64,000 bases of DNA, taken from assembly GCA_002842395.1 (NCBI GenBank), contig PHCV01000010.1:1-64000 (forward strand), in the 5' to 3' direction. Below, in pieces: positions 45,555-56,459 of the stretch; within the stretch, counting starts at the first letter, position 1, and every line of letters starts with the position of its first letter. A model generated the notes under the pieces. It searched no databases. It worked only from the letters and a program-made list of their open reading frames with translations, and was not told the origin of the DNA. The position numbers and the translations under genes were made by a program. This DNA is from Betaproteobacteria bacterium HGW-Betaproteobacteria-11. Lineage in GTDB: Bacteria; Pseudomonadota; Gammaproteobacteria; Burkholderiales; Rhodocyclaceae.

Positions 45555-46562
45555 TCACAACACCTGGCGTCCCAGCCACCAAGCCATGGCCGCAATCAGG
45601 GCGCTGGCCGGAATGGTGAAGATCCAGGCCCAGACGATGCCCACGGCCACGCCCCAACGCACATTCCCCATGCTGCGCGAAGCGCCCACGCCGATGATCG
45701 AACCGGTAATCGTATGCGTGGTCGACACCGGAATGCCCAGTCCGGTCGCCATGAACAAGGTCAGCGCGCCACTGGTCTCGGCACAGAACCCCCCCACCGG
45801 GCGCAGCCTGGTGATGCGCTGGCCCATGGTTTTGACGATCCGCCAGCCACCGAACAGCGTGCCCAGACCCATGGCCAAATAACAGGAAAAAACTACCCAG
45901 AGCGGAACCGCCTGATCCGCTCCGGTTATATCCGCGGCGATCAGTAGCATCCAGATGATGCCGATGGTTTTTTGTGCGTCGTTGCCTCCATGCCCCAGGC
46001 TGTAGAGCGAAGCCGACACCAGTTGCAAACGGCGGAAAACCTTATCGACCTTGCCCGGGATGGCGCGATTGCAGGCCCAGGCCACGGCGAGCATGATCAG
46101 CCCGCCCAGCACAAAACCGAGGATCGGAGCGACGAAAATGAATATGATCACCTTCATCACTCCACCCCAGACCAGAGCACCCGGGCCGGCCTTGGCCAGC
46201 GCTGTACCGATTAGGCCGCCCATCAGCGCATGCGACGAACTGGAAGGAATGCCGTAATACCAGGTGATGAGGTTCCAAGCGATAGCGCCGATCAGGGTGC
46301 CGAAAACCACATATTGATCGACGATGCCCGGATCGATGGTGCCTTTGCCGATCGCGGTCGCCACCTTGAGCTGGAACAGGAACAGGGCTATCACATTGAA
46401 AGCCGCCGCCCACAGAACAGCATGCTGTGGTTTCAATACGCCGGTGGAGACCACGGTGGCGATCGAATTGGCCGCATCGTGAAAGCCATTCATGAAATCG
46501 AAGGCCAGAGCCAGCAACACGAGCACGACAACCATCCACAGGCTGATTTCGACGGCGTGCAT
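45555..46562 (-). CDS. pit: Low-affinity inorganic phosphate transporter (PiT)
   Basis: A 335-residue inner-membrane transporter with about ten hydrophobic segments. The duplicated PiT signatures are 'FDFMNGFHDAANSIATVVST' near residue 25 and 'GHGGNDAQKTIGII' near 200. It follows the DUF47 gene by 9 bases, its usual partner, and cotransports metal-phosphate with protons. Confidence 0.95.
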   Translation of the reverse strand: MHAVEISLWMVVVLVLLALAFDFMNGFHDAANSIATVVSTGVLKPQHAVLWAAAFNVIALFLFQLKVATAIGKGTIDPGIVDQYVVFGTLIGAIAWNLITWYYGIPSSSSHALMGGLIGTALAKAGPGALVWGGVMKVIIFIFVAPILGFVLGGLIMLAVAWACNRAIPGKVDKVFRRLQLVSASLYSLGHGGNDAQKTIGIIWMLLIAADITGADQAVPLWVVFSCYLAMGLGTLFGGWRIVKTMGQRITRLRPVGGFCAETSGALTLFMATGLGIPVSTTHTITGSIIGVGASRSMGNVRWGVAVGIVWAWIFTIPASALIAAMAWWLGRQVL

Positions 46563-46571
46563 GGCGACGGG

Positions 46572-47210
46572 TCAGGAGTTTTCCAAAACGATGCCTTCGA
46601 TGATGTTCGCCACGTCCTCGCAGCGGTCGGTCACCGATTCCAGAAGTTCATAAATGCCTTTCAGCTTGATTAACTGACGCACATCCGGCTCGTCGCGAAA
46701 CAGGTTGGTGATGCCGATACGCAAAACCCGGTCGGCTTCGGATTCGAGCCGGTCGATTTCGCGGCAGAGCGAGAGGATGGCCGGTGTGTTGCCCATCTTG
46801 TGCAACAGATGAACCGCCGCATGGACATGCTTGCAGCACGCCTCACAGAGAGTCGCCAGTTGTTGGGCTTCCTGGGTCAGGGAACGAATGTCGTAAAGAA
46901 ACATGGCCTCCGCAACGTCCTGCACCAGATCAAGGACATCGTCCATGCAAGTAATCAGACGATGAATTTCGTCACGGTCCAGCGGCGTATTGAACGAGGT
47001 GTGAAGCAGCGCCATGACCTCATGGGTGATCCGGTCCGCAGCCGACTCTGTCTGGTCGATCGCCTGGGCATTTTTTGCCAGAACCTCCGCTCCCTGTTCC
47101 AGATCGGTGACCAACGCCAGCAGTTGACGGCCACCCTGGGCGATCAAGTCCGCATGAGCATCGAACAACTCGAAAAACTTGACTTCCTTGGGCATGAAAC
47201 GTGCAAACAT
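46572..47210 (-). CDS. DUF47 (PhoU-like) Pit accessory protein
   Basis: A 212-residue all-helical protein related to PhoU. 'KNAQAIDQTESAADRITHEV' and 'IHRLITCMDDVLDLVQDVAE' with the repeated E/D-xxx-D metal-binding motifs are typical of DUF47. It precedes pit in an operon and probably regulates it. Confidence 0.92.
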   Translation of the reverse strand: MFARFMPKEVKFFELFDAHADLIAQGGRQLLALVTDLEQGAEVLAKNAQAIDQTESAADRITHEVMALLHTSFNTPLDRDEIHRLITCMDDVLDLVQDVAEAMFLYDIRSLTQEAQQLATLCEACCKHVHAAVHLLHKMGNTPAILSLCREIDRLESEADRVLRIGITNLFRDEPDVRQLIKLKGIYELLESVTDRCEDVANIIEGIVLENS

Positions 47211-47333
47211 CGAAGATCACCACCGGCAGACAGGGGACGCGAAGTTTACCAGTTTGTTACATGAATCCCCTTCACCCCGGCTGGTAGAATCCGGAGCCAT
47301 CCGTTTCCGCTTCCAGCCGCCTGCAAACTCCCC

Positions 47334-48506
47334 ATGAAACCCACTCGATCGCCCCGCCGCACCCGGCCGACAGCCGATACCGAGCAGCTCACCCGCCTGG
47401 CCAACCGACTCAACGAGTCCTCCAGCCGGATTGAAGATATCTACTGGGAAACGCGCCTGACCCGCCTGATCAATCGTCTGCTGAACAGCCGCGCGGAAGA
47501 GACATTGATTGCGGCGCTCGATCCGCTCTACCGTTCCGGCCAGGCCACCTACGATGTCCTCGCCGACCTGATCGAGGCGTGCACCGAAACGCGCCATGCC
47601 GAAGGTGCGGGCAGCCTCGATACGCTGATGATCGCGATACCGGTGCTGGCCTGGTCGCGTTTCCCGATCCCGTCCGGCACCATCCTGGCGTCGCAACTGA
47701 CGATGATCCGTAGCCATCTGCAGGCGCACATCCTTGCCGCGGAGGCGAAACTCGGTCTCTGCGACATGCTCTACAGCCCGGACCAACTGCCGCAGACCTG
47801 GAGCGATACCGCAACCCTGGCCGACAAGCTGGCCAAGGCCGCGGTACATGGCCGCGACCTCGCCATCGATCCGCGGCAACTGGATGAAACCATGGGCTTT
47901 CTTTCCGACAGCCGTTACCTGCTGGCCGCCGTCGCCGCGCCACACGGCGCGCCCTTGTTCCGCTGGCAGGAAGACGACAGCGACCGCGCCGGCGCCTTCC
48001 GGCAATGGGCGCTCCAGGGCGGCGAAGTCCTCCGCCAGATGCTGCCGGCCTGCGCACTCGAAATTCAGCCGGTGGGCGCCTATCACGCCACCGTCCGCGA
48101 CACCGACCGCGCCTCGCGGCCATGGTCACTGCGTTCGGCCGTCGCCTTCCTGCAGACGGTGATGGGCCTCGCGCCCGCTGATCTGCAGACCACCGCCGCG
48201 CCTTACCATGACCAGGAACTGGAGGAATACCGGGTCGGCTTCGCCCTGCGCAACAACCCCGACATCATTCATGGCGTGGTCTGGCCGCTACTCGACAGCG
48301 AGGACGAGAACAGCGAGATGCCGGGGCAGATCGAGGCCGTGCTGCGCGAGGCCGGCGTGCAGCGGATCACGCTGCTCGACCATCGCCTGCCGCTCGAATA
48401 CTGCGACGACTGCGGCGCCCCGCTGTATCCCAACGCGGAAGGCGAATCGATGCACGCCGAACTTCCCGAGGAACAGGTCGACGCCACGCCGCGACACCTG
48501 CACTGA
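47334..48506 (+). CDS. DUF2863 family protein
   Basis: A 390-residue soluble protein with no membrane segment. The N-terminus '[19 protein letters not shown]' and the C-terminal '[17 protein letters not shown]' (a CxxC that could bind metal) fit the betaproteobacterial family DUF2863. Function unknown. It is convergent with dadA, with a repeat copy in the 34-base gap. Confidence 0.8.
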   Translation: MKPTRSPRRTRPTADTEQLTRLANRLNESSSRIEDIYWETRLTRLINRLLNSRAEETLIAALDPLYRSGQATYDVLADLIEACTETRHAEGAGSLDTLMIAIPVLAWSRFPIPSGTILASQLTMIRSHLQAHILAAEAKLGLCDMLYSPDQLPQTWSDTATLADKLAKAAVHGRDLAIDPRQLDETMGFLSDSRYLLAAVAAPHGAPLFRWQEDDSDRAGAFRQWALQGGEVLRQMLPACALEIQPVGAYHATVRDTDRASRPWSLRSAVAFLQTVMGLAPADLQTTAAPYHDQELEEYRVGFALRNNPDIIHGVVWPLLDSEDENSEMPGQIEAVLREAGVQRITLLDHRLPLEYCDDCGAPLYPNAEGESMHAELPEEQVDATPRHLH

Positions 48507-48517
48507 GCGCAGGGATC

Positions 48518-48542
48518 GGCGTGTTATCAGCGCCGAGTTTTT
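48518..48542 (-). repeat. Dispersed 25-nt repeat, copy 12 (fused to dadA stop codon)
   Basis: Minus strand: AAAAACTCGGCGCTGA then TAACACGCC. As at the thiolase, the dadA TAA stop (48541-48543) merges with the first A residues of the repeat. Confidence 0.88.
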
Positions 48543-49800
48543 ACAGGTGATACGGCGCCGGATCGATCCCCGCATCGCGGCCGGCGATCTGTTCCGCCAG
48601 CAGTTGCGCCGACCCGCAAGCCAGGGTCCAGCCCAGCGTGCCATGTCCGGCATTCAGCCACAGGCCGGCAAGCCCGGCCTCGCGCAGCCCGCAGATCAGC
48701 GGCACATTGCTCGGCGTGGCCGGCCGCAGACCGCTCCAGAAATCGATCTGCCGCACGTTGGCCAGGGCCGGAAACAGCGCCCGCGTGCGGCGCATCAGTG
48801 CATCGCAACGCGCCGGATTGAGTTCCAGATCGTAGCCGATGAACTCGGCCGTGCCGGCGACTCGCAAACGCTCGCCGAGCCGCGAAAAAACGAGCCTGGC
48901 CTCATCGTCGGTCAAGCTGACTGTGGGCGCGGCGGCGGCCAGCCCGGCGGGCAGGGTCAAGGTCGCCGAATATCCCTTGGCCGGATAGACCGGCAGCCGC
49001 ACACCCAGCGGCCTGAGCAGAAGCGGGGCGTAACTGCCCAGTGCCAGCACGGTGAGCTCGGGAGCGAGCACCTCGCCCGAAGCCAGACGCACCCGGGCCA
49101 GCCGGCCATTTTCTCGTTCCAGCGCCCTCACCGATTCGCCATAGCGGAAGCGCACCCCGCGCGCAGCCGCCCGTTGTGCCAGGACTTCGGTGAAGCGCCG
49201 CGCATCGCCCGATTCGTCCGTCGCCGTATACGTCCCACCGACGATCGGCAGGGTCGAAGCCGCCAATGCCGGCTCGGTGGCCAGGCATTCGGCGGTGGCC
49301 AGCGGCACCCGCTCGCAGCCGAATTCACGCATCACCGCCGCCTGCTGCACGGCATGTTCGAAGGCCCGCGGATCGGTATAAAAATGCAGGATGCCCCTTT
49401 CGAGCTGGTCATAGTCGAGCGCCAATTCGCGCCGCAGGGCACGCAAGGCCTCGCGGCTGGACAGCCCCAGCCGGACGATGGCCGCGATATTGGCGCGGGT
49501 ACGGGAGGGCGAGCATTCGCGCAGAAAGCGCAGGCCCCACAGCCACTGGGCCGGATCGGCACGCAGCCGCCACAGCAGCGGCGCATCCTCCCGCCCCAGC
49601 CAGCGCAGAATCTGTCGCCAGGCCGCCGGATTGGCCCACGGCTCGGCGTGGCTGACGGAAATCTGGCCGCCATTGGCATAACTGGTCTCCAGCGCCGGCC
49701 CTGGCTGCCGCTCGATGACGGTCACCTCGTGCCCCGCCGCCGCCAGATACCAGGCGCTGGTCACCCCGACCACGCCCGCGCCCAGCACGGTCACCCGCAT
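48541..49800 (-). CDS. dadA: D-amino acid dehydrogenase
   Basis: A 419-residue FAD-dependent oxidase/dehydrogenase. '[21 protein letters not shown]' is the FAD-binding start, '[19 protein letters not shown]' the DadA signature, and '[17 protein letters not shown]' the C-terminal flavin contact. It oxidises D-alanine and other D-amino acids at the membrane. ATG 49800 is chosen because the frame further upstream runs antisense through msrB, with which it is divergent. Confidence 0.94.
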   Translation of the reverse strand: MRVTVLGAGVVGVTSAWYLAAAGHEVTVIERQPGPALETSYANGGQISVSHAEPWANPAAWRQILRWLGREDAPLLWRLRADPAQWLWGLRFLRECSPSRTRANIAAIVRLGLSSREALRALRRELALDYDQLERGILHFYTDPRAFEHAVQQAAVMREFGCERVPLATAECLATEPALAASTLPIVGGTYTATDESGDARRFTEVLAQRAAARGVRFRYGESVRALERENGRLARVRLASGEVLAPELTVLALGSYAPLLLRPLGVRLPVYPAKGYSATLTLPAGLAAAAPTVSLTDDEARLVFSRLGERLRVAGTAEFIGYDLELNPARCDALMRRTRALFPALANVRQIDFWSGLRPATPSNVPLICGLREAGLAGLWLNAGHGTLGWTLACGSAQLLAEQIAGRDAGIDPAPYHL

Positions 49801-49869
49801 CGCATTTTCCTGAACTTTCTCACCCGTATCGGCTTCCAATGGCTTCGCCGGTCGATTATAGTCAGCCCC

Positions 49870-50271
49870 ATGAGCGACAAACCCAAGATCATCAAAAGCG
49901 AGGCCGAGTGGCGCGCCCAGCTCACGCCCGAGCAATACCGCATCACCCGCGAGCAGGGCACCGAACCGGCGTTCAGCGGTGCCTACTGGGATACCTGGCA
50001 AAACGGCATCTATCGCTGCATCGGCTGCGGCGAGCCGCTGTTCGACGCGCAGACGAAGTTCGATGCCGGTTGCGGCTGGCCCAGTTTCAGCGCACCGATC
50101 GATGGCGATACCATCGCCGAACACGAGGACACCCGCCACGGCATGCGCCGCACCGAAGTCACCTGCCGCCGCTGCGGCGGCCATCTCGGCCATGTCTTCG
50201 CCGACGGCCCGGCCCCGAGCGGGTTGCGTTACTGCATCAACTCGGCCGCGGTCGATCTCGAAACGAAGTAA
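49870..50271 (+). CDS. msrB: Peptide methionine-(R)-S-oxide reductase
   Basis: A 133-residue repair enzyme for methionine-R-sulfoxide. Zinc is held by two CxxC pairs ('CIGCGEPL' and '[12 protein letters not shown]'), and the catalytic cysteine is Cys122 in 'RYCINSAAV'. ATG 49870 gives the standard N-terminus '[18 protein letters not shown]'. Confidence 0.97.
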   Translation: MSDKPKIIKSEAEWRAQLTPEQYRITREQGTEPAFSGAYWDTWQNGIYRCIGCGEPLFDAQTKFDAGCGWPSFSAPIDGDTIAEHEDTRHGMRRTEVTCRRCGGHLGHVFADGPAPSGLRYCINSAAVDLETK

Positions 50272-50294
50272 TTCCAACCAATTCCACCCACAGC

Positions 50295-50831
50295 ATGAAA
50301 TTCCTGTTCGATCTCCTGCCGGTCATTCTTTTTTTCATCGCCTTCAAGCTGTTCGACATCTACATCGCCACCGGCGTGGTCATCGCCGCCACGGCCCTGC
50401 AGATCGGCTGGGTCCGGCATCGCCACGGCAAGGTGGACACCATGCTCTGGGTCAGCCTGGCGCTGGTCGTGGTGTTCGGCGGCGCAACGCTGCTCCTGCA
50501 CGACGAAACCTTCATCAAGTGGAAACCGACCATCCTCTACTGGTTGTTCGCCGTCTCCCTGCTCGGCTCGACGTTGCTGTTCAAGCGCAACCTGATTCGC
50601 GGCATGCTCGAGGCGCAGATGCAACTGCCGGAAGCCCTGTGGCGCCGGCTCAACCTGGCCTGGGCGGCCTTCTTCACCCTGCTCGGCGGCGCCAACCTGT
50701 ATGTCGCCTTCAACTACAGCACCGCCACCTGGGTCAATTTCAAACTCTTTGGCGGCATGGGCCTGATGTTCCTCTTCATCATCATCCAAAGCCTGGTGCT
50801 GGCCAAATATCTGCCAGAGGACAGCAAATAA
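50295..50831 (+). CDS. yciB: Septation protein A (YciB)
   Basis: A 178-residue inner-membrane protein with five hydrophobic segments. '[19 protein letters not shown]' and '[20 protein letters not shown]' are the conserved YciB/IspZ sequences. It links envelope synthesis with division in E. coli. It lies 23 bases after msrB, and its stop overlaps the yciI start by one base. Confidence 0.95.
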   Translation: MKFLFDLLPVILFFIAFKLFDIYIATGVVIAATALQIGWVRHRHGKVDTMLWVSLALVVVFGGATLLLHDETFIKWKPTILYWLFAVSLLGSTLLFKRNLIRGMLEAQMQLPEALWRRLNLAWAAFFTLLGGANLYVAFNYSTATWVNFKLFGGMGLMFLFIIIQSLVLAKYLPEDSK

Positions 50832-51136
50832 TGCTTTATGCCATCGTCGCCGAAGATGTCGCCGACAGCCTGCAGCGCCGCCAGGCCGCGCGCCCGGCGC
50901 ATCTGGCGCGCCTGGAGGCGCTCCAGGCCGAAGGCCGGCTCGTCCTTGCCGGGCCGTGCCCGGCCATCGACAGTCCCGATCCCGGCCCCGCCGGTTTCTC
51001 GGGCAGTCTGATCGTTGCCGAATTCGACAGTCTCGACGCGGCAACGTCCTGGGCCGAAGCCGATCCTTATGTCAGCGCCGGCGTCTATGCACATGTCGTG
51101 GTACGGCCGTTTCGCCAGGCCTTCCCCCGCGCATGA
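50831..51136 (+). CDS. yciI: YciI family protein
   Basis: A 101-residue dimeric alpha/beta-barrel protein. '[21 protein letters not shown]' and '[17 protein letters not shown]' are the YciI pattern, with the conserved His-Asp pair. Function uncertain. The ATG shares an A with the yciB TAA, and yciB-yciI-bolA are neighbours in many betaproteobacteria. Confidence 0.92.
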   Translation: MLYAIVAEDVADSLQRRQAARPAHLARLEALQAEGRLVLAGPCPAIDSPDPGPAGFSGSLIVAEFDSLDAATSWAEADPYVSAGVYAHVVVRPFRQAFPRA

Positions 51137-51405
51137 ACCGTAGCGAGACAATCCGCGCGCAACTCGCCGTGCTCGAGCCCAGCCTCGTCGAAATCGAGGA
51201 TGGCTCCGCGCGCCACGCGGGACATGCCGGCGCCAGCGGTGGCGGTCATTTCCGGCTGACCATCGTCTCCTCCCGCTTCGCCGGTTGCAGGACATTGGAA
51301 AGGCAACGCATGGTGTATGATGCGCTGGCCTCGCTGCTGAAGCGGGAAATTCATGCCCTGAGCATCATCGCAAAAACACCTGATGAATACTCTTCTTCTC
51401 TTTAA
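51133..51405 (+). CDS. BolA family protein
   Basis: A 90-residue protein with '[17 protein letters not shown]' and '[22 protein letters not shown]', the class II KH-like fold and signature of BolA/IbaG. The histidine after the glycine run can ligate an iron-sulfur cluster with monothiol glutaredoxins. It overlaps yciI by four bases and lies 15 bases before the parvulin gene. Confidence 0.93.
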   Translation: MNRSETIRAQLAVLEPSLVEIEDGSARHAGHAGASGGGHFRLTIVSSRFAGCRTLERQRMVYDALASLLKREIHALSIIAKTPDEYSSSL

Positions 51406-51420
51406 CCCGGGAAACCCAAA

Positions 51421-52224
51421 ATGAATCGCACACTCCGCCATACCCTGCTTGCCGCCCTGTCCGTTTCGCTTTTCGCCGCCCCGGCGCTGGCCGCCAAGAA
51501 AGACGGCGAAGGCACCGCCTTCGTCACCGTGAATGGCAAGGCGATTCCAAAGAACCGGGCCGACGCATTGATCAATGGCCAGGCCGCGCAAGGCCAGCCC
51601 GATTCGCCGGAACTGCGCAATGCCGTCAAGGAAGAACTGGTGCGCCGTGAAATCCTGACCCAGGAAGCGACCAGGAAGGGGCTCGACAAGAACTCCGAAG
51701 TGCAGGCCCAGGTGGAACTCTCCCGCCAGGGCGTGCTGATCGGCGCCTACCTCAGGAACTACGCGCAAAGCCATCCGATCGGCGACGATCAAATCCGCGC
51801 CGAATACGAAAGCCTGAAGGCCAAGCTGGGCAGCAAGGAATACAAGACGCGGCACATCCTGGTCGACACCGCCGACGAAGCCACCGCCCTGATCGAAAAA
51901 CTCAACAAGGGCGAGAAGTTCGAGGAACTGGCCAAGCAATCGAAAGACCCGGGTTCCAAGGAGCGCGGTGGCGATCTCGGCTGGGCGACCCCGACCTCCT
52001 TCGTCAAGCCGTTCTCCGATGCGATGCTCAAGCTCGAAAAGGGCAAATACACCACCGTCCCGGTCAAGAGCGATTTCGGCTGGCATGTGATCCAGCTCGA
52101 CGATACCCGCGAACTGAAACTGCCGACCTTCGACGAAGCCAAGGGCCAGATCGCCCAGCAGCTCCAGCAACGCATGATCCAGAAGCACGTCGAGGATCTG
52201 CGCGCCAAGGCCAAGGTCGAATAA
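51421..52224 (+). CDS. Periplasmic parvulin-type peptidyl-prolyl isomerase
   Basis: A 267-residue protein with a signal peptide cleaved near 'APALAAKK' (about residue 25). A helical N-terminal domain is followed by one parvulin domain at about 140-230 ('KTRHILVDTADEATALIEKL', 'GGDLGWATPTSFVKPFSDAM', 'VKSDFGWHVIQLDD'). It resembles SurA/PpiD-like chaperones with a single catalytic domain and helps fold outer-membrane proteins. A strong terminator follows. Confidence 0.93.
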   Translation: MNRTLRHTLLAALSVSLFAAPALAAKKDGEGTAFVTVNGKAIPKNRADALINGQAAQGQPDSPELRNAVKEELVRREILTQEATRKGLDKNSEVQAQVELSRQGVLIGAYLRNYAQSHPIGDDQIRAEYESLKAKLGSKEYKTRHILVDTADEATALIEKLNKGEKFEELAKQSKDPGSKERGGDLGWATPTSFVKPFSDAMLKLEKGKYTTVPVKSDFGWHVIQLDDTRELKLPTFDEAKGQIAQQLQQRMIQKHVEDLRAKAKVE

Positions 52225-52244
52225 AAAGTAGTTGATCCAACCAA

Positions 52245-52272
52245 AAAAACGGGAGCCGAGGCTCCCGTTTTT
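52245..52272 (+). terminator. Intrinsic terminator after the parvulin gene
   Basis: AAAAACGGGAGCC, GA, GGCTCCCGTTTTT: a perfect 13-bp stem with a two-base loop, T-rich in both directions, so it can also end purL-side transcription. Confidence 0.9.
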
Positions 52273-52293
52273 CGTTGGCGGCACGAACTGCGC

Positions 52294-52318
52294 GCCGTAT
52301 CGCCAGCGCCGACTTTCT
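52294..52318 (-). repeat. Dispersed 25-nt repeat, copy 13 (behind purL)
   Basis: Minus strand: AGAAAGTCGGCGCTGG then CGATACGGC. It starts 8 bases after the purL TGA, in the purL sense, and lies between that gene and the terminator at 52245-52272. Confidence 0.92.
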
Positions 52319-52326
52319 GGCGCCGA

Positions 52327-55300
52327 TCAACCCAGCCAGCGGCGTGCGTTGCGGAACATCGTCGCCCACGGCGAAAGGCCGTCGAAACGTTCTTCCCAGT
52401 CACGCGGATGCCAGGACATCTGCACCGTGCGGAAGGTGCGTTCCGGGTGCGGCATCATGATCGTGAACCGGCCATCGGCCGTCGTCACGCCGGCGATGCC
52501 CGCGACCGAGCCATTGGGGTTGAACGGATAGCGGCTGGCTACCTGACCGCGATGATCGATGTAGCGTAGCGCGACGACCGACTTTTCCGGCTGTTGCGTG
52601 GCGGTGAACCCGGCGCGCCCTTCGCCGTGGGAAACAATCACCGGCAGATGCGAGCCGGCCATGCCGGCAAGGAACAGCGAGGGAGAGGCCGGAATCTCGG
52701 CCATGACCAGCCGCGCCTCGAACTGCTCGCTGCGATTGCGCTGGAAGGTCGGCCAGTCCTGTGCGCCGGGAATGATCGGGGTCAGTTGCGCCATCATCTG
52801 GCAGCCGTTGCACACCCCCAGGGCGAAGCTGTCGGCACGGGCGAAGAAGGCGGCGAATTCATCGCGCAGGCGGGCGTTGAAAAGGATCGACTTGGCCCAG
52901 CCCTGGCCCGCGCCAAGCACGTCGCCATACGAAAATCCGCCGCAGGCGGCGAAGCCCTTGAATGCGGCCAGGTTATGACGACCGGATTGCAGGTCCGACA
53001 TATGCACATCGAAAGGCGCGAAACCCGACTGCTCGAAGGCCGCCGCCATCTCGAGCTGGCCGTTGACCCCCTGCTCGCGCAGGATGGCAATCTTCGGCCG
53101 GACCCCGGCAAGCACAAAGGGCGCGGCCGGATCGAAGCTGAGCCGCGCCGACAGGCCGGGGTCGGCTACATCCTGCAGGTTGTCGAATTCTTCCTGGGCA
53201 CATTCCGGGTCGTCGCGCAGACGGGCGATCTGGTGGCTCACCTCGCTCCAGATGCGCTGCAGCGCGCTGCGCGGCGCTGAAAAGGCCCGTTTCGCATTGC
53301 GCCAGAGGCGGATCTCGTCGGCCGTGTTGAGATGGCCGACGACATGCGTCGCCCGGCCGAGGCCGGCTTCGCGCAACACCTGCATCACCGCGCCACGATC
53401 GGCCAGGCGAATCTGCAGCACCGCGCCGAGCTCCTCGCTGAACAGGGCGGCAATCAGCCGATCTTGGCTGCGTCCGGCAACCAGTTCGGGACGCCGTTCG
53501 CTGCCATCGACATCCGAGGCCAGCGGATCGAAACACAGGGCATCGAGATTGAGCGAGACGCCGACATGGGCAGCAAAGCTCATCTCGCACACGGTCGCCC
53601 ACAGGCCGCCGTCGGAACGGTCGTGATAGGCGAGGAGTCTGCCTTCCCGGTTGAGGCGCTGGATCGCGGCAAAAAACACCTGCAGCAGCGCGGCATCGGC
53701 ATCCGGCGGCACGTCTCCGCTCACCCCATGCACCTGGGCCAGCGCCGAACCGCCCAGCCGGTTGCGGCCCAGCCCCAGATCGATCAGCAGCAACTCGGTT
53801 TCGCCCACCTCTTCGTCGCGGCGCAATTCCGGCGTCAGGGTGCGGCGCACGTCGGCGAGCGGAGCAAAGGCAGTGACGATCAGCGAGAGCGGCGCCACCA
53901 CCTCCTTGGTCTGCCCCGCGTCCTGCCAGCGCGTCTTCATCGACAGCGAATCCTTGCCGACCGGAATGCTGATGCCCAGTTGCGGGCAGAACTCGAGGCC
54001 GACCGCCTTGACCGTATCGAACAGCGCCGCGTCCTCGCTGGCGCCTTCGCCATGGCCGGCGGCGGCCATCCAGTTGGCGGAGAGCTTGATCCGTGAAATG
54101 TCGCCGATGGCGGCAGCGGCGAGGTTGGTGATCGCCTCGCCGACCGCCATGCGTCCGGAAGCCGGCGCATCGAGCAGCGCCACCGGTGTGCGCTCGCCGA
54201 GGGCGAAGCATTCGCCGGCGACACCGGCAAAACCCAGCGTGGTCACCGCCACGTCGGCCACCGGCGTCTGCCAGGGGCCGACCATCTGGTCGCGCGCTGT
54301 CATACCGCCGACCGAACGGTCGCCGATGGTGACCAGAAAGTTTTTCGAGGCCACCGCCGGCAGGCGCAGCACGCGCTCCAGGGCATCGCTCAGCACGATG
54401 GCATCGAGATCGAGCGGCGGCATCGCGACCGGCTTGCGCTGCGCCACGCGATGGCTGCGTGGCGGCTTGCCGAGCAGGACGTCCAGCGGCATGTCCACTG
54501 GCCGGTTGCCGAAATGCTCGTCCTTGACGATCAGCCGGCCATCGTCGGTGGCCACGCCGAGCACCGCGAACGGACAGCGCTCGCGTTCGCAAAGCGCGCG
54601 AAAATCCTCCAGCCGCTCGGGAGCAACCGCCAGCACATAGCGCTCCTGTGCCTCGTTGCTCCAGATTTCGCGCGGGCTCATGCCCGGCTCTTCGCTCGGA
54701 ATCGCCCGCAGATCGAAGATCGCGCCGCGCCCGGCGTCATGCGCCAGTTCCGGCATCGCATTGGAAATGCCGCCGGCGCCGACATCGTGAATGGCCAGGA
54801 TCGGATTTTCGTCCGCCAGTTGCCAGCAGCGGTCGATCACCTCCTGGGCACGCCGCTGCATCTCGGGATTGCCGCGCTGCACCGAGGCAAAATCGAGTTC
54901 CGCGGTATTGCTGCCGGTGGTCATCGACGATGCCGCGCCGCCGCCCAGACCGATCAGCATGCCGGGGCCGCCAAGCTGGATCAAGAGCGTGCCGGCCGGA
55001 AACTTGAGCTTGAAGGCATCGCGCGCGGCAATGTTGCCAACCCCGCCGGCGAGCATGATCGGTTTGTGGTAACCGCGCATCTCGCCGGCGAAGGCTTGCT
55101 CGAAGGTGCGGAAATAGCCGGCCAGATTCGGCCGTCCGAATTCGTTGTTGAAGGCTGCCGCGCCGATCGGTCCCTCGATCATGATTTCCAGCGCCGAGGC
55201 GATGCGCGCGGGCTTGCCGTAAACCGACTCCCAGGGTTGGACGTGGCCCGGAATATTCAGATCGGATACAGAGAATCCGGCCAGGCCGGCCTTGGGCCGG

Positions 55301-56301
55301 GAGCCGCGGCCGGTGGCGCCTTCATCGCGAATCTCGCCGCCGGCGCCGGTCGCCGCACCGGGGAAAGGCGAGATCGCGGTCGGATGATTGTGTGTCTCGA
55401 CCTTGGCCAGGATGTGCGTCAGTTCCTCGCGCCAGCCGTAGGCGCCCTCAGCCTGCGGGAAAAAACGCCGCGTCGGCGCGCCTTCGATCACCGCCGCATT
55501 GTCGGCATACGCGACGACCGTGCCCTCGGGGTGCGCCTTGTGCGTTTCACGGATCATGGCGAACAGCGACAGCGGCTGCTCGACGCCATCCACCGTCCAG
55601 GTCGCGTTGAAAATCTTGTGCCGGCAATGTTCCGAATTGGCCTGGGCGAACATCAGCAATTCGACATCGGTCGGATTGCGTCCGAGGCGCTGGAAATTTT
55701 CCAGCAGGTAGTCGATCTCGTCCGCCGACAACGCCAGCCCCAGCGCGCCATTGGCCGCCAGCAGCGCGTCCCGCCCGCGGCCGAGCAGATCGACCGTGGC
55801 CAGCGGCTGCGGCGCAACGTGATGGAACAGGGCGCGGGCCGCCTCGCCATCGTCGAGCACCGATTCGGTCATGCGGTCATGCAGCCGCGCCGCGATGGCC
55901 TCGCGGCGAGTCGCCAGCGCCAGCGCTTTGCTTCCCGGCGGGAATTTTTCCAAGCCGGCGACGTAGTAGGCGATGCCGCGCTCGATCCGCCGCACGGCGG
56001 TGAAGCCGCAGTTTCTGGCGATCTCGGTGGCTTTCGAACTCCACGGCGAGATGGTACCCAGACGCGGCGTGACCAGCAGCAGTGCGCCATTCGGAGTCGC
56101 TGGCGGCACGGCGGAAATCCCGAGCAGGCTCTCCAGCCGCGCCCGTTCCGCAGCCTCCAGCGGGCGCACCAGTTCGACAAAGAACCACTGCTCGGCAGTC
56201 AGGACAAGATTGCGCTCGATGGTCTCGAGATCGCGCTGCAAGCGCTCCAGACGTGCCGCAGAAAACGCGGCAGGCCCGCGCAGCGCAAGGAATTCGGTCA
56301 T
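52327..56301 (-). CDS. purL: Phosphoribosylformylglycinamidine synthase
   Basis: A 1324-residue enzyme of purine synthesis that converts FGAR to FGAM. It is the long single-chain type: N-terminal domain, two AIR-synthase-like ATP domains ('[14 protein letters not shown]', '[20 protein letters not shown]'), and a C-terminal class I glutamine amidotransferase with Cys in 'GVCNGCQMM' and His-Glu in 'PHPERTFR'. Length equals that of proteobacterial PurL. It stands alone between a repeat copy at each end. Confidence 0.97.
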   Translation of the reverse strand: MTEFLALRGPAAFSAARLERLQRDLETIERNLVLTAEQWFFVELVRPLEAAERARLESLLGISAVPPATPNGALLLVTPRLGTISPWSSKATEIARNCGFTAVRRIERGIAYYVAGLEKFPPGSKALALATRREAIAARLHDRMTESVLDDGEAARALFHHVAPQPLATVDLLGRGRDALLAANGALGLALSADEIDYLLENFQRLGRNPTDVELLMFAQANSEHCRHKIFNATWTVDGVEQPLSLFAMIRETHKAHPEGTVVAYADNAAVIEGAPTRRFFPQAEGAYGWREELTHILAKVETHNHPTAISPFPGAATGAGGEIRDEGATGRGSRPKAGLAGFSVSDLNIPGHVQPWESVYGKPARIASALEIMIEGPIGAAAFNNEFGRPNLAGYFRTFEQAFAGEMRGYHKPIMLAGGVGNIAARDAFKLKFPAGTLLIQLGGPGMLIGLGGGAASSMTTGSNTAELDFASVQRGNPEMQRRAQEVIDRCWQLADENPILAIHDVGAGGISNAMPELAHDAGRGAIFDLRAIPSEEPGMSPREIWSNEAQERYVLAVAPERLEDFRALCERERCPFAVLGVATDDGRLIVKDEHFGNRPVDMPLDVLLGKPPRSHRVAQRKPVAMPPLDLDAIVLSDALERVLRLPAVASKNFLVTIGDRSVGGMTARDQMVGPWQTPVADVAVTTLGFAGVAGECFALGERTPVALLDAPASGRMAVGEAITNLAAAAIGDISRIKLSANWMAAAGHGEGASEDAALFDTVKAVGLEFCPQLGISIPVGKDSLSMKTRWQDAGQTKEVVAPLSLIVTAFAPLADVRRTLTPELRRDEEVGETELLLIDLGLGRNRLGGSALAQVHGVSGDVPPDADAALLQVFFAAIQRLNREGRLLAYHDRSDGGLWATVCEMSFAAHVGVSLNLDALCFDPLASDVDGSERRPELVAGRSQDRLIAALFSEELGAVLQIRLADRGAVMQVLREAGLGRATHVVGHLNTADEIRLWRNAKRAFSAPRSALQRIWSEVSHQIARLRDDPECAQEEFDNLQDVADPGLSARLSFDPAAPFVLAGVRPKIAILREQGVNGQLEMAAAFEQSGFAPFDVHMSDLQSGRHNLAAFKGFAACGGFSYGDVLGAGQGWAKSILFNARLRDEFAAFFARADSFALGVCNGCQMMAQLTPIIPGAQDWPTFQRNRSEQFEARLVMAEIPASPSLFLAGMAGSHLPVIVSHGEGRAGFTATQQPEKSVVALRYIDHRGQVASRYPFNPNGSVAGIAGVTTADGRFTIMMPHPERTFRTVQMSWHPRDWEERFDGLSPWATMFRNARRWLG

Positions 56302-56431
56302 GATCGGGAAGAGGTTCGGGGGATTTCCGGAAGGCCGAAATTATACCCCGCGCCCTGATACCGCTCCTGCACACGGCAGCACGACTGCCTCCTCGATCGG
56401 GGTTCGTCCGGCCGGAATCCCTGACTCAATC

Positions 56432-56456
56432 GCCGTATCGGCAGCGCCGACTTTTC
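56432..56456 (-). repeat. Dispersed 25-nt repeat, copy 14 (behind the AIM24-like gene)
   Basis: Minus strand: GAAAAGTCGGCGCTGC then CGATACGGC. It begins 3 bases after the TAG stop of the AIM24-like gene and lies in that gene's sense. Confidence 0.92.
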
Positions 56457-56459
56457 CCG

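Noticed and set aside
51215-51250. GCCGGCGCCAGCGGTGGCGG in the BolA gene
   Set aside because: It encodes the conserved glycine-rich BolA motif and lacks the A-run and tail of the repeat.
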